From the NCBI RefSeq assembly GCF_008831285.2, contig NC_045141.1, forward strand, positions 4,357,224 through 4,421,223: a stretch of 64,000 nucleotides of DNA, given 5' to 3'. Made by a program: the position numbers and the translations under genes. Numbering within the stretch: position 1 is the first letter of the stretch; every line of letters starts with the position of its first letter. The notes beneath the pieces are model-generated. The model ran no database searches. It worked only from the letters and a program-made list of their open reading frames with translations, and was not told the DNA's origin. Source of the stretch: Nymphaea colorata. Its lineage: Eukaryota > Streptophyta > Magnoliopsida > Nymphaeales > Nymphaeaceae. Below are positions 24,624 to 36,357 of this stretch, in pieces.

Positions 24624-25709
24624 ACAGTCGGTCCTAGAGTGTTTGTTCACACCGGATGTTCCAAAAACGTAATGTAAACTTAGTCACCTGTTTGTTTGTG
24701 AAGATGTACTTTTGTGACAACATATTGTATTCTTGGAATTCCATCCATCTCATCCACTGGTTTGGGTTGGATTGGGTGTCTATGACTCCCCATCTAGAAC
24801 AAGGTACTAGCGTACGTAAGAACTTTGGTCAGATCCGTATTAGTATTTCAAAAATTAAATAAAATGGAAAAAGATAAGAGAGTTGAGTGTCACAGATACA
24901 CCCTCATATGCTGGACAAAAGTGTCTCAATGGTGCATTTTGGGACCATTCATCCATGAAAGCTATAATTGACTACAAAATTAAAGAGAATACTTTCAATT
25001 GGGCTCTAATTCAGTGGCGGAGTAATGTTATAGGCACACAGGCCCATAAAATTTACTTTATTTGCATATGAGTTTCCCTTAAAGATTGAAATTTAAACTT
25101 AGAGTGTTCTTTAAAGGTTGAAGTTTAAAGACAAAAATTTCTGACTCCACCACTGCTCTGATTCAACACCTTGATATGGAGTGCTTACTTGTGTTTTCTC
25201 TGGCTTCTATGTTCCGGGTGATGTTGTTTCGACTACAGGTCCAGCTAAATGAAGGAAATTAGACAGTCATGCTGTCTTAACTGCACGGGTTGGTCTTCCA
25301 TCTTTTTGTGTAAACAGAATTTTCGGTTAAATAGAAGTGGGAGGCTAAATCCAAATACTGAAGTGAAAATAGAAGCCTCCCCATTCCTTTTTTTGCTCTC
25401 AAGAAATGGATCTGCTGGAGGGTAGGCATCCGACCTGTTAATAAAACTTTTTCATGTTATAACGGCCTCCAATATATAAAAATAATAAATAGTTAAAATA
25501 GAAATAAAAGAAATTTGGTGGTTTGGTGTGGGCACTACTGGACCATGATGATGGATTGCTCCTAACATCAGGCTTCTTTAGTTGGCATTTGGCAACGCAC
25601 AGCTTTAGTTTGGCCTGGTTAAAAGTAAAAAATAAAAACACGACACCTTATCTTCAATTATCATCAAAATTTAAGCATTTTTCTAAACTATGCTAGAGAT
25701 GGAGACTCC
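24624..25709. other. Intergenic, nothing recognised
   Basis: No coding similarity or repeat boundary seen. Confidence 0.4.
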
Positions 25710-25817
25710 GTGGAACTTCTTGCAGAATACGGGGCTCACTTCTTTTTTGAATTTCTGGTAAACGTGGAACTTCTTGCACAATACAGGGCTCACTTCTTTT
25801 TTGAATTTCTGGTAAAG
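25710..25817. repeat. 54-bp tandem duplication
   Basis: Two adjacent copies start GTGGAACTTCTTGCA at 25710 and 25764 and differ at only a few positions. The repeated frame is a consequence of the duplication, not evidence of a gene. Confidence 0.95.
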
Positions 25818-25916
25818 GTTGGGAATGCATGGAACATCCATCTACATATTTGTCCTTGTAAGGGGTTTGTTTTGTCATCGAATTCAATCCCATGAATGGT
25901 CGAGGTGTTGAATGTA

Positions 25917-26130
25917 ACTAGGGATGTCAATATATCCGATAGAAATTGGATATCTGATTTGAATTGGATATCCGACTGAACCATTTTGAAAAAAATTGGA
26001 TACGAAAAAAAAAACTTAATATTCGATTTAGAAATGGGATCAAATTCGGATTTAGAAAATGACATTTGATGGGATTTAATTTGGATTGAGATATATTCAT
26101 ATCCAATTAGCAGATACGGATTTGATGCTA
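25917..26130. repeat. Dispersed GGATGTCAAT/GGATATCC-type repeat
   Basis: Starts TAGGGATGTCAATATATCC and is followed by GGATATCC-type phrases. Related to the copies nested in the ~2-kb repeats at 27416 and 35226. Confidence 0.6.
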
Positions 26131-26548
26131 CGATAGGAGATCACCATAGTCTTCATAAGGATGTGGTCAAGCTTTTTCGTAAATTGATTCCCTTTAAGGC
26201 TGACTGGGAATGCGATCAACAATCTGAGGCTCTGTTTCAGGGTCCGCTTGGATTATGATTTCATTCCTCATTCTTTTGTATACTCTCCTCTCCTTCTTTC
26301 TACAACATCCGTACTGTTTCCATTGTCGAAGTCGAAAGACTCAACCTGTACCAGGGCTTCCTGTGTTTTGGCGGTCTCCCTTACAGAGTATGTTTGGATT
26401 ATTGTTTTTCAACCCTGTTGAACTTGTGTTTCTGATCGTTGCCCTTCTTCTCATACTTGGAAACAATTAGGCCCATATATAGGAGACAGAAATTAAGAAC
26501 TTTTGCATTGGAACATCTCAATCAGTCTTTGAGATTTGAAAACTTTGA
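26131..26548. other. Intergenic, nothing recognised
   Basis: Single-copy sequence up to the start of the ~2-kb direct repeat. Confidence 0.35.
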
Positions 26549-28518
26549 TCAACAAATTGGTTGTGACAACATTTTCCCCAAAAAAAATTTCTGGAAATTT
26601 CTGCAAATCCATGGAAAAGTCGAAATTTTGACTTTTTTCCTACATTCTTAAGTTTTCCAAACGTCACATTATTAGCAATTGTTGAAAAAATTGGTGTTTT
26701 GAAAGTTTAGTAAGTAAAAAGTTTGATAATTAATTTTTTTTTCTGTTATAACTATGACTGAGTTTCCAAAGTGATGGGCTTCCTTGAATCTTTTGGTGGC
26801 CTATCAATTCAGAGTTTAGATTTAGTGTCTTAGCTCTTCTTATCACTTTCGAACAAGTCCCTATTTTACTTGCAGCAGTGACATCTTTTTTCTTTAGTGA
26901 AACAAAATGTGATCAGATTGGAGCTTCCAATCGTCAAATTTCAAGGTCATGTACATTTCGCATCGTCCAGACTTTGCATATGACATCTAACAATAAGAGA
27001 TGGCTTGAATAAATATGACATTCTTAATGACTTCTGTCAAATTTTCGTTCCTTCCTTCGACTGTTTAAATTTACATGCTTTGAGCAATGTTGATCAGTTG
27101 ATTACTAAGCCAAATAAGAAGTGAAATAGGATTTATCAAAAGAACTAGCATTTCTACTGTTAACAGCCTCTGCCAGGAGTTCGTCAAAAATTTATAATCT
27201 GCTATTTTTTAATACAAAATCTGCCCTATACACACAGACACACACACACACACACACATATATGATAAGAGTTTTTAATTTTGATTATCTACCAAAGTTT
27301 CTTATTAGCTATCTCCATTGTATGACACTTGCAGGCCAGTAGGGAATAATTTGAGGGGTTGGTATCTTTTGTTATCTATTGTCTTTCTGGAGTCCTGGGA
27401 TTGGGGTTGGGAGTAGGGATGTTAATGTATCAGATTCAAATAGGATACATCTTGAACTATATCTGTTTTTTTAGATATTCACATATCCATATTCAAATTC
27501 TGATTTGAATACAAACAATGGATCTAAAATCCAATATCACAATCTGAATTCGAATTTTGAATCAATTCTGGCTGATTTTCAAAATGTAAGAGCATTTGAG
27601 TGTAAGATTTTTATTTAGAATTAAATCCAATCCATATCTGAATCTGAATCCGAATCCAGTTGGATATATATGTACATTCAAATCTGAATCATGATCCAAT
27701 CAGATGTCATTTCTTAAACCCGAATCCGCTCCAATTGCTTAATCGGATGTTAATTTTTTTTCCATATCTGATATTTTTTGAACTGGTTTGGTTGGATATC
27801 CAATTAAAATCAGTTACATTGTCAAACGACAAACCTAATTTGGTCAGAATTGGCTCTATATGACCTTTCAGCTATGGTTCACCATATCCATTCAATGACA
27901 AATTCTAAAGTTCTCCTTGGCGGACTTTCACAGGTTATTTTTTCAATTTAGTTCTCCATGTTTTCTAACTTGATTTTTTTTAGCACTCAAAATAATCTTA
28001 TTTGATTATTTTCTTGGAACTATAATGGCTTGAGCAGCCTTTACTTGGCCAAAGATACAAGAGATGGTGATATGGCCACTACAAGAATACCCCTTACCTC
28101 TAATGGGGCTTTTTTTCACCACCAACAGGCTAGGTGAAGCTACGTACATCGTAACTTGCCTCTGCATATGCCAATAATAACAGTATGTAATTGTTCCATA
28201 TATCTGTCCCAAATATTAGGCAGAGTTATGTAATATTATGTTAAAAAGTTCCATGAATCTGTCCTATGAATCTGTCCTAAATATTATGGCAGATGAGTAT
28301 AACAATAATATCCAGTTGTGATTACCAGACGACCCCTAGTTCCTGCTTTCACCTGGATAACGTGTTTAAGATGTTATGTCAAGACATTTAAATGATATTT
28401 TAATTCTTTTTTTTTTTTGGAGCTAGATGCTGGTGGTTGTTGGCTTGCTTCAGCTGCTTATCTTCCACAGGTATATTTTTACAGTCTTATGTGAAATAAT
28501 TGCTTATTTGTGTGCTTT
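26549..28518. repeat. ~2-kb direct repeat, copy A
   Basis: Matches 34354-36357 in order from AAATTGGTTGTGACAA to TTGCTTATTTGTGTGCTT, with many substitutions and small indels. It includes a CA microsatellite (27232-27260), a nested short repeat (27416-27826) and a minus-strand frame that ends in AAQAIIVPRK. I do not recognise the family; it could be a non-autonomous transposon or a duplicated gene fragment. Confidence 0.85.
27416..27826. repeat. MITE-like nested repeat in copy A
   Basis: Starts TAGGGATGTTAATGTATC and ends near GTTACATTGTCAAACGAC, an eroded inverted match to the start. The interior is rich in GAATCCGAATCC. The copy at 35226-35650 ends GATACATTGACAGCC. A terminal-inverted-repeat element is plausible; no target duplication was confirmed. 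Confidence 0.45.
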
Positions 28519-29883
28519 CACTTGTGTAAGTAATGCTGATCTTATTTTTCTTGTGAATTAAATATTTGAGTACTGGTTATGCTATAAGTCGCCTAAGAAA
28601 TTATTGTCAAATAATATGCTTTTTGGCTCCTTAATCTTACGTAGAAATTAATCTTCTTTTTGTGCAGTTTAACTGCTAACCTGTATCTGTGTGTTTTGGC
28701 ATGTTTCTTTTTGTGTGCTTTTGAGGGTTGAGTCAATTATTGTCAAACATCATTGTGAATAGCAGCATTAATCTGCTAATCTTTCTCCATTGCACAGATT
28801 GATTTTGCTTAACAAATGCAAGGAACCTAATCCCTAGAAAGCTGTTCATGCAACATACATTCTGCTTTTGACTAAGAAGGTAAGACAATCAAATGACAGA
28901 GCATTTCTTTCACTTTTGTTCTGAGAAATTTGGTGGTGATTCTGCCGTCGACTGCTGAACGTTTGTTTCTTAGTCCTGATCAAGCAGCAACAGGATGCAT
29001 TACTTGCCTCAAATTAATCCCAAAGTTCTTTAATGAATTCAAAAGTTCCAGCATAACAGAGCAACCATTTCTAAACTGGGTACTATGCATAACTAACAAA
29101 CTTGGTTAACTGTTAAATTTCCATAGAATAGATGTTTGATCCATGCAAATGCCAACAAAATTCTATTTTTATCTTTGTTTTTGAATTTTGGAGAAACATA
29201 AATGGTAGTAATGGCTATAATAGCTGCCTAATATATCAACAAACAAGGAACCCAACTAAAGATTAGAGCTTCTTTAATGTGATGTTAGGTGTGGTAGTCT
29301 GGTCAAAGAACACAAAAGAAGAACTCGATAGCTAATTATTCCTCAAAGCAAATATATATTCATATGGCAAGTCAGTGTAGAGTTAATCAATTGGTGGTTT
29401 TTCTCAAGGGAGTGTGGCAAAGAAAGAAGGGTGGAAGGAATTGAAGATCTATCATTATGTCAGGAGTTAATAAAGGAGAGACCCAGATCAAAAGCAGAAC
29501 CAGAATTGGGGGATAACAAGTTTCAGTTTCTCCATAGGCAGATGGAAGTTGAAAAGGAATGTTAGACCCAGAATGATTGGAATGCAGAGATTGATTTACA
29601 GGAGACCAGCAATTGGGGAGTAACTTGAAGACAACCAGCTGGTGAGTGACTAGAAGATAGAGCAAGAGATGGAGAATCAATTGATAACAAAAAGAATCGA
29701 AGGGGAGAACCGTGAGTCCTCATCAGGTTTGATTCTTTCTCCTCCATTAAAAAATATTTTTCAGGATTCTTGTTGTTTGGATGGAATGAAAACTAGCAAA
29801 GAAATGACTGGTTTGGAAGGGTTCACAATTAGGACGAACTCAGCGTAGTTTTTAGAAGGGAAGAATGGAAACTGGGTGGAAGA
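28519..29883. other. Intergenic, nothing recognised
   Basis: No coding family or repeat boundary recognised on either strand. Confidence 0.4.
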
Positions 29884-30075
29884 GTGATGGCTGCCAGCAG
29901 AAGGGATCCAAGATGCTCCTTATCGATTGAGGAGAATATGGGAGTGCCAATCTGGATTAGGGTTCCTAAATTGCCAGTATTTTTATGGAATCGATGCACT
30001 TTCCAAGCTATTGCCAGAGCGCTATATGGAGAACCAATGGAAGAGGGAGGAATTGTTCTTCAAGAAATCAACTAT
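29884..30075 (+). pseudogene. LINE ORF1 fragment (DUF4283-like)
   Basis: The frame contains MGVPIWIRVPKLPVFLWNRC followed by TFQAIARALYGEP, parallel to ESIPLWIRLPLLPVLFRNSY and SFKAIASGMG in the LINE ORF1 at 31822. This is the C-terminal part of the DUF4283 domain found in plant L1 ORF1 proteins. The rest of that LINE is not adjacent. Confidence 0.65.
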
Positions 30076-31375
30076 GTGAGTAATATTAAATTTTCCTCCC
30101 ATTGCAAAGAGAATATATGCTCATATGACAAGTCGGTGTAGATGATTCTGTTTCCTCCCTAATAGACCCAACTTCTGTTTCCTCCCTGTTTCCTCTGCTG
30201 GAGAAGCTCTTTTGCTGTCTTAAATCAGAGAAGAAACCAAAGCCTTTGAACAGAAGCAAATATGACTGCCTGAGTTTGTGATTCAGTGAAGGGTTGAGAG
30301 AACCTGCCGTCGAGCTGAACCTGTAGTATGAGAACAGGAGCTGCCGAGAGGAGATTTGCAACGGGCTCGTCACTGACATCCGCAACAGAGAAATTCAGTC
30401 GACCCTGAGAAATTCTGGTGATAGGGGTCACTGCCGGAGTAGAGGAAGAATCTGGCGAGAAACGCGCCCTCCCTGACTTCCTTTCCCGCTGTTCTCTGGA
30501 ATAATTTGCTTGAGACAAAGGTGTATCAGGCGGCAGAGAGGAAGGCCGGTGCTGATTCTTCAGGCGATTCTAGCTGTCGAGCAGAAGATTATTCCAATTC
30601 CAGGTGTCTGAAGGACCTCTCTACAAAAGTTTGGATTTTTTTGGAGTTAATGGAAGGAAGCAGCCGATTTCCCTCTCTTGTTTTGCTCTGATAACATGAG
30701 AAAACTTATTCAGAGGAAGCGTGAAAGATAAAGCTGGAGAGAACTTGTTTTTATTCATTCCTTTGAACAACATATATATACTACGAAAAAAAGTTATCAA
30801 TTACAAGATTTTTGGTATACAAGATCATGATAATACACAATTTCTTGAAGAATTGAGAGTACTAAAAAAATATTTCTCACTTACATTTACATTATCCACA
30901 ATTTTTGGAGCGGATGAAGGATTACAAAAATGAAGGTTATAACGGAACAAATCTGCCATGTCTCACTTTTAAGTAATTTCAGTTGATATCAAGATCCTCA
31001 ACGTCTTCCTTAATTCTTGTCTTTTCATTGACATCAAGATCCTCAACGTCTTCAGCAATATTCTTATTTTCAATATCCGTAAAATCACGTTTTGCTGATT
31101 TACTCTTCTCACTTCTATCCCAATCCATTAACAACCTAAAATGTAGTCTGCATAACAATAACAGATCTGATCCCTTTTTTCTTGATACTTTGTTTATCAT
31201 GCAGGATTTCCATGATTATCTTACCTAAAATGGTCTGGCCTGCACTCTATATATTGAGAGTCCATCTTCTCTCGAGAACATCAAAGAATAAATAAGGAGA
31301 GAGCTCGACAGCAACTTAGTAGACGAGCAAAACCAACAGGCCTCAATGATTAGCAGCAAGGAATGTTCCAACTAG
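30076..31375. other. Intergenic, nothing recognised
   Basis: Short open frames without family resemblance. Near 30985-31060 the phrase ATCAAGATCCTCAACGTCTT is repeated once about 45 bp apart, giving duplicated EDVEDLD residues on the minus strand. Confidence 0.4.
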
Positions 31376-31821
31376 ATGAACAAGGCTCCCCTTAGAGATG
31401 TGAGAGAGAAGCTCTCAGGGGAGAGCAAGCTAGGGCATCGCGTGGGGAAGGGAAAGCTCGGTGGGGGACCCCCGGAGCTCGCCGGGGGGATTGAAATCGA
31501 AGGAGAGAGAAGCTCTGAGGGGAGAAGATTAGGGCATCGAGTGGGGAAGGGAAAGCTCGCTGGGGAGATGCGAAACGGTGGACTGATGGATCTCAACAAT
31601 AGGGGTGAGTTGCCAAACATGGGGAGCACGGATGGAGCAACCCAAAGGAGCGAAGCAAAGTGCAACAACTCCAACCTGCAAGGAATGGAAGAAGATAGCG
31701 GTGACAAGGATATGCAGCAGGGCGAAGTGATGCTCCAACCACCCCTCAAACGAGGAAGTTAAAAGGGTGGGCAGGTGTTGTTGTTGGTAGCCAGGAGTCA
31801 GATTTTCAGTAGTGCCCGGCG

Positions 31822-33265
31822 GTGACTGTGGACAGATCTGGGGATGAACCCATGGTGGTCTTCCCTGCTGAGGCGCACCAGAAAATGGAGGAGCAATATC
31901 GGTTTGTGGTAGTAGCTGGCTTTTACGGAGGTAGAATGAGCATAGGCATGGACTACAGGTATGTTTTCCAGGCCTTGTGTAAGCTTTCGATTAATGTAAA
32001 TTGTCCAACATTTTCTGTTATTGGGAGTGGGAGATTCTTGGTGCGGGTGAGTTCTGAGGAAGAGCTCAGAGAGGTAATGTACAGAAAATGGGTAGTTGGG
32101 GGTCGGCTTCTGATTACCAGTCGTTGGAAGCCAGGCACTGAATTACGCCTGAATGAAAAGGAATCGATCCCTTTGTGGATTCGTCTTCCTCTACTTCCAG
32201 TTTTGTTTAGGAATTCGTATAGCTTTAAAGCTATTGCTAGTGGGATGGGTGCCTCCTTCAATAGAGCAGATGAATGAACAATGCACAGGGACAAACTAGG
32301 TTTTGCTCGGGTGTGCATGGATGTTCCGCTTGATTTAGACCGGTGCCCAAAATCATCATTGAAGCCAAGGGAAACAGGATATCTCAAGAAGTGTTATATG
32401 AATCTAGGGTTCGTTACTGCTGTGTTTGTCGCACTACTTCACACTACATGTAGGAATAAGGGTAAAGCAGAAACGTCAGGGGCTGAGGAGCAAGTTTGGA
32501 GTAGAGTTCTGGTCATTAAGAAACAAAGAGGTGGGATGCAGAAAAATGACTCTGGTAGAAGGGACACACAAGGAAACAGATTGGCCTCACTTGGGAGTCA
32601 GCTTGAGAATGAAGCAGGGAATGGTAATCAGACTGACCCAGGTCTGAGAACTAGGTTGGCTCTTGATATTGGAGATGGGGGCTTAAAGCAGAAAAAGGTA
32701 GAGAGAGAGGGTAGCCAGGTGATGAAAAACTTTAATAAAGGAGGGACGACAGGGGGAGGGACTCTTCACAGAGCACGTCAGAGGAAGGAAAGACTGAAAA
32801 CGCTGATGAAGGGATTCCCAACCCTTTCCTTTGTCTACAACAGACCACCACTAACAGCCGGGATGATCATGTACCTCCAATCAAATTCATGTTCGCAGCT
32901 GGGGTTAAGGATTCTTACTTTGGCAAGGAGAAGGATGATAGTTTGAATATGAAGGAGGGCACTGATCAGGGTTCTGACCTTGTGATCGGCCACATTGAAG
33001 TAGTTGATGCTAGGCAGAGGGGGACGAGAAAATCAACCAGGTTTGCCAGCAAGGGCAAGAAAGGTCGCCCACCAGCCACTGTGATTAGTTTGGAAGATGC
33101 AATTGTTCACCGATATAATGGGTCCAAGAAGCGGAAAAAGGTGGCTGACAATATGAATCAGGCACTTATAAACCTTCCAAATGTGGAAGATAATGAAGAG
33201 AATGCTAATGGCAGGGCTCTCAGAATTGAGGGAGCAAGGGTAGAGGCTATCAACATTTTAAATCA
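31822..33265 (+). pseudogene. LINE ORF1 (DUF4283, RNA-binding) pseudogene
   Basis: 31822-32277 encodes a DUF4283-like domain (FSVIGSGRFLVRVSSEEELR, ending with LWIRLPLLPVLFRNSYSFKA). After a TGA at 32275 the reading continues with ARVCMDVPLDLDRCPK and a degraded zinc-knuckle remnant near 32425-32450 that carries a stop. A basic, low-complexity tail extends to about 33265 in other frames. The family role is nucleic-acid binding in the LINE particle. The stops make it non-functional. Confidence 0.75.
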
Positions 33266-33267
33266 TA

Positions 33268-34353
33268 ACAGTATTTAGCTGGAACATTAGAGGCCTTGCG
33301 AAGAGGCCTGCACAGCAAGAATTAAGTCTGATTCTCAAAAAGTTTAATCCTTCTGTTGGGTTTGTTCTTGAAAGATAATTATGCAAAGATACCACAACTA
33401 TAGATTTGTGTCTAACGTTGAAGGTACTGATGGTGTGGTGAGAATATTATGTGTTTGGAAAGAGGAGGAAATGGAAGCTACTTCTCTGGTTGTTGATCAT
33501 AATTGGGTTGGTGTTTCTTTTCGTAGACAGGCAAATGACAAAGTCTTTGTAGTTTTTGGTGTGTACCTGCCTCCTAGGTTTTGGGAAAGGCTGCAAAGCC
33601 TTTACAAACTAGAGGCCCTTGTTTCTAGAGTCGAAGGAGTGGTTATGTTAATTGGTGATTTCAATGCCATGCTCAACAGCTGAAATAAATCGGGTTCGGC
33701 TCCGTTACCTGCTTCTTGACTATCTTTCAGTCGCTTTGTTTATGCTTGCAGGTTAAAGGAGGTTGAAGACAGTAACAAGTGGTTTATGTGGTCGAACCAT
33801 AGACAAGGGCAAGACTCCGTGCAGTGTAAGCTGGATTGGTGCATGGTTAACAATGACTGGCAAACTGGTTTTGGTGGAGAAGGCAGGCTTAAGGTCTAGA
33901 CGGCAGCCACATCCAATCATAGTGTGCTTCTATATCAGTCCAAGGACATTAATGATGATACACGGGGTCAGAAGCCGTTTAGATTCTTTAAGCCTTGGTT
34001 GATGGACAGGGAAGGTAAGGTAGTGATGCTTGAAGCTTGGAGAGGTGAGGCTCGGGGGTGCCCAATGATGCGCCTCCTTCTTAAGCTTAATCGCCTGCGT
34101 AAGGCTCTTCTACATTGGAACAGATATTCTTTTTGTAATCTTAGTGACAACATTACCACCCTTCAAAGCCGGCTAGAGGAATGCAGGGAGCATATGGAAC
34201 AAGGGGTGGAAGGTGCGATTGATGAGGAACACAGAGTGAGGAAGCAACTATCTCAGGCCCTTCTCATGGAAGAGGTAATGTGGAAACAAGGATCGCGTAT
34301 TCGCTGTTTTGCGAGGGGGATAAGAACACCTCCTTTTTTCATGCGATGGTTTG
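33268..34353 (+). pseudogene. LINE ORF2 endonuclease fragment
   Basis: Reads FSWNIRGLAKRPAQQELSL, a standard L1 endonuclease start, then after a stop FVVFGVYLPP and VVMLIGDFNAML with the GDFN catalytic block. After another stop (33681) comes WFMWSNHRQGQ with QCKLDWCMVN in a shifted frame, then the linker MRLLLKLNRLRKALLHWNRY. This is an apurinic-type (EEP) endonuclease that nicks target DNA. It carries multiple stops and is cut before the RT domain. Confidence 0.85.
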
Positions 34354-35036
34354 GTCAATAAATTGGTTGTGACAATATTTTGCAAAAAAAAAAGGAAAAG
34401 AAATTCTGGAAATTTCTGCAAATCCATGGAAAAGTCAAAATTTTGATCTTTTTCCTACATGCTTAAGTTTTCCAAACGTCAAATTATGAGCAGTAGCTAA
34501 AAATTTTAGTTTTTTGAAAGTTTAGTAACTAAAAAGTTTAATAATTATATTTTTCTGTTATAACTGTGACTGAAATTCCAAATTGACGGGATTCCTCGAA
34601 ACTTTTCGTGGCCTATCAATTCAGAGTTTTATCTTTACTCTTTTCTCTTCTTATCACTTTCCAACAAATCCCCATATTACTTGCAGCACTCAAGTCTTTT
34701 TTCTTTAGTGAAATAAAATGTGATCAGATTGGAGCTTTCAATCATCAAATTTCAAGTTCATGTCCCATCATGCAGACTTTGCATATGACATCTAACAATA
34801 AGAGATGGCATGAATAAATTTGACAATCTTAATGACGTCTGTCAAATTTTCGTTCCTTTCTTCAACTGTTTAAATATACATGCTTTGACCAAGGTTGATT
34901 AGTTGATTACTAAGCCAAATAAGAAGTGAAACAGGATTTACCAAAAAGAACTAGCATTTCTACTGTTAACAGCCTCAGTTAGGAGTTCGTCGAAATTTTA
35001 TAATCTGCTATTTTTTAAATACAAAATCTGCCCTAC

Positions 35037-35067
<31 letters not shown>

Positions 35068-36357
35068 TACATATATGATAGAGTTTTTAATTTTGATTAT
35101 CCATCAAAGTTTCTTATTAGCTATCTCTATTGTATGACACTTGTAGGCCAGTAGGGAATAATTTGAGGGGTTTGTATCGTTTGTTATTTATTGTCTTTCT
35201 GGGGTCCTGGGATTGGAGTTGGGAGAGGGATGTTAACGTATCAAATTCAAATAGGATAAATCTTGAACTATACCTGTTTTTTTTTTTTATATATTCACAT
35301 ATCCATATTAAAATTCTGATTCGAATACAAACAATGGATCTAAAATCCGATATCACAATCTGAATTCGAATTTTGATTCAATTCTGGTTGATTTTCAAAA
35401 TGCAAGAACATTTGAATATAACATTTTTATTTAAAATTAAATCCAATCCGTATCTGAATCTGAATGCAAATCCAATTGGATATATTTGTACATTCAAATC
35501 TGAATCTGAATCCAGTCAGATGTCGTTTCTTAAATCCAAATCCGATCCAATTTCTTAATCGGATATAAATTTTTTTTCCATATCCGATATTTCTTGAACT
35601 GGTTTGGTTAGATATCCAATTAAACTCAGATACATTGACAGCCTTAATTTGGGTGTAATTGGCTCCATATGACCCTTCAGCTATCATCGACCATATCGAC
35701 TCAATGACAAATTCTAAAGTTCTCCTTGTTGAACTTCCATAGGTCATTTTTTCATTTTAATTCTCCTTGCTTTCTAATTTGATTTTGTTTAGCACTCAAA
35801 ATAATCTTATTTGATCATTTTCTTGGAACTATAATGGCTTGAGCAGCCATTACTCGGCCAAAGATATAAGAGATGGTGATAGCGGCCTCTACAAGAAAAT
35901 TCCTTACCTCTGACGGGGCTTTTTTTCCCCACCAAGAGAGCTGGGTGAAGCTACGTACATTGTAACTTGCCTCTGCAATGCCAACAATAACTGTATGTAA
36001 CTGTTCTATATAATTAGGCAAATTTATGTAATATTATGTTACAACATTCCATGAATCTGTCCTAAATATTATGGCAGATACATACAACAATAATATCCTA
36101 TTGTGATTACCAGACGACCCCTAGTTCCTGCTTGTTCCTGGAACTTCTAGCATGCATCTTTGATCATGGTTCTTTCACCTGGATAACATGTTTAAGATGC
36201 TTATGTCTTGACATTTACATAATATTTTGATTTTTTTTTTTTTTGGAGCTAGATGTTGGTGGTTGTTGGCTTGCATCAGCTACTTGTCTTCCACATGTAT
36301 ATATGATTGTGATATTTTTACAGTCTCATGTGAAATAATTGCTTATTTGTGTGCTTA
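34354..36357. repeat. ~2-kb direct repeat, copy B
   Basis: Second copy of the repeat at 26549-28518, in the same orientation. Unlike copy A it has an extra ~45 bp near 36136-36172 and a different microsatellite (TA then CA, 35036-35068). Its left edge coincides with the truncation of the LINE ORF2. The minus-strand frame 36021-35815 ends in AAQAIIVPRK as in copy A. Confidence 0.85.
35226..35650. repeat. MITE-like nested repeat in copy B
   Basis: Counterpart of 27416-27826. Starts AGGGATGTTAACGTATC and ends GATACATTGACAGCC, which are inverted matches with a few changes. Confidence 0.45.

Larger units (their letters stand above)
31376..34353 (+). mobile_element. L1-type LINE, truncated within ORF2
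   Basis: A plant L1 element in sense orientation. It has a GC-richer leader with short Gly/Lys-rich frames (31376-31760), a DUF4283-type ORF1 (31822-about 33265) and the endonuclease part of ORF2 (33268-34353). The reverse transcriptase is absent: ORF2 stops being recognisable where ~2-kb repeat copy B begins (34354). L1 insertions are normally truncated at the 5' end, so loss of the 3' half implies a later insertion or rearrangement. Confidence 0.85.
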
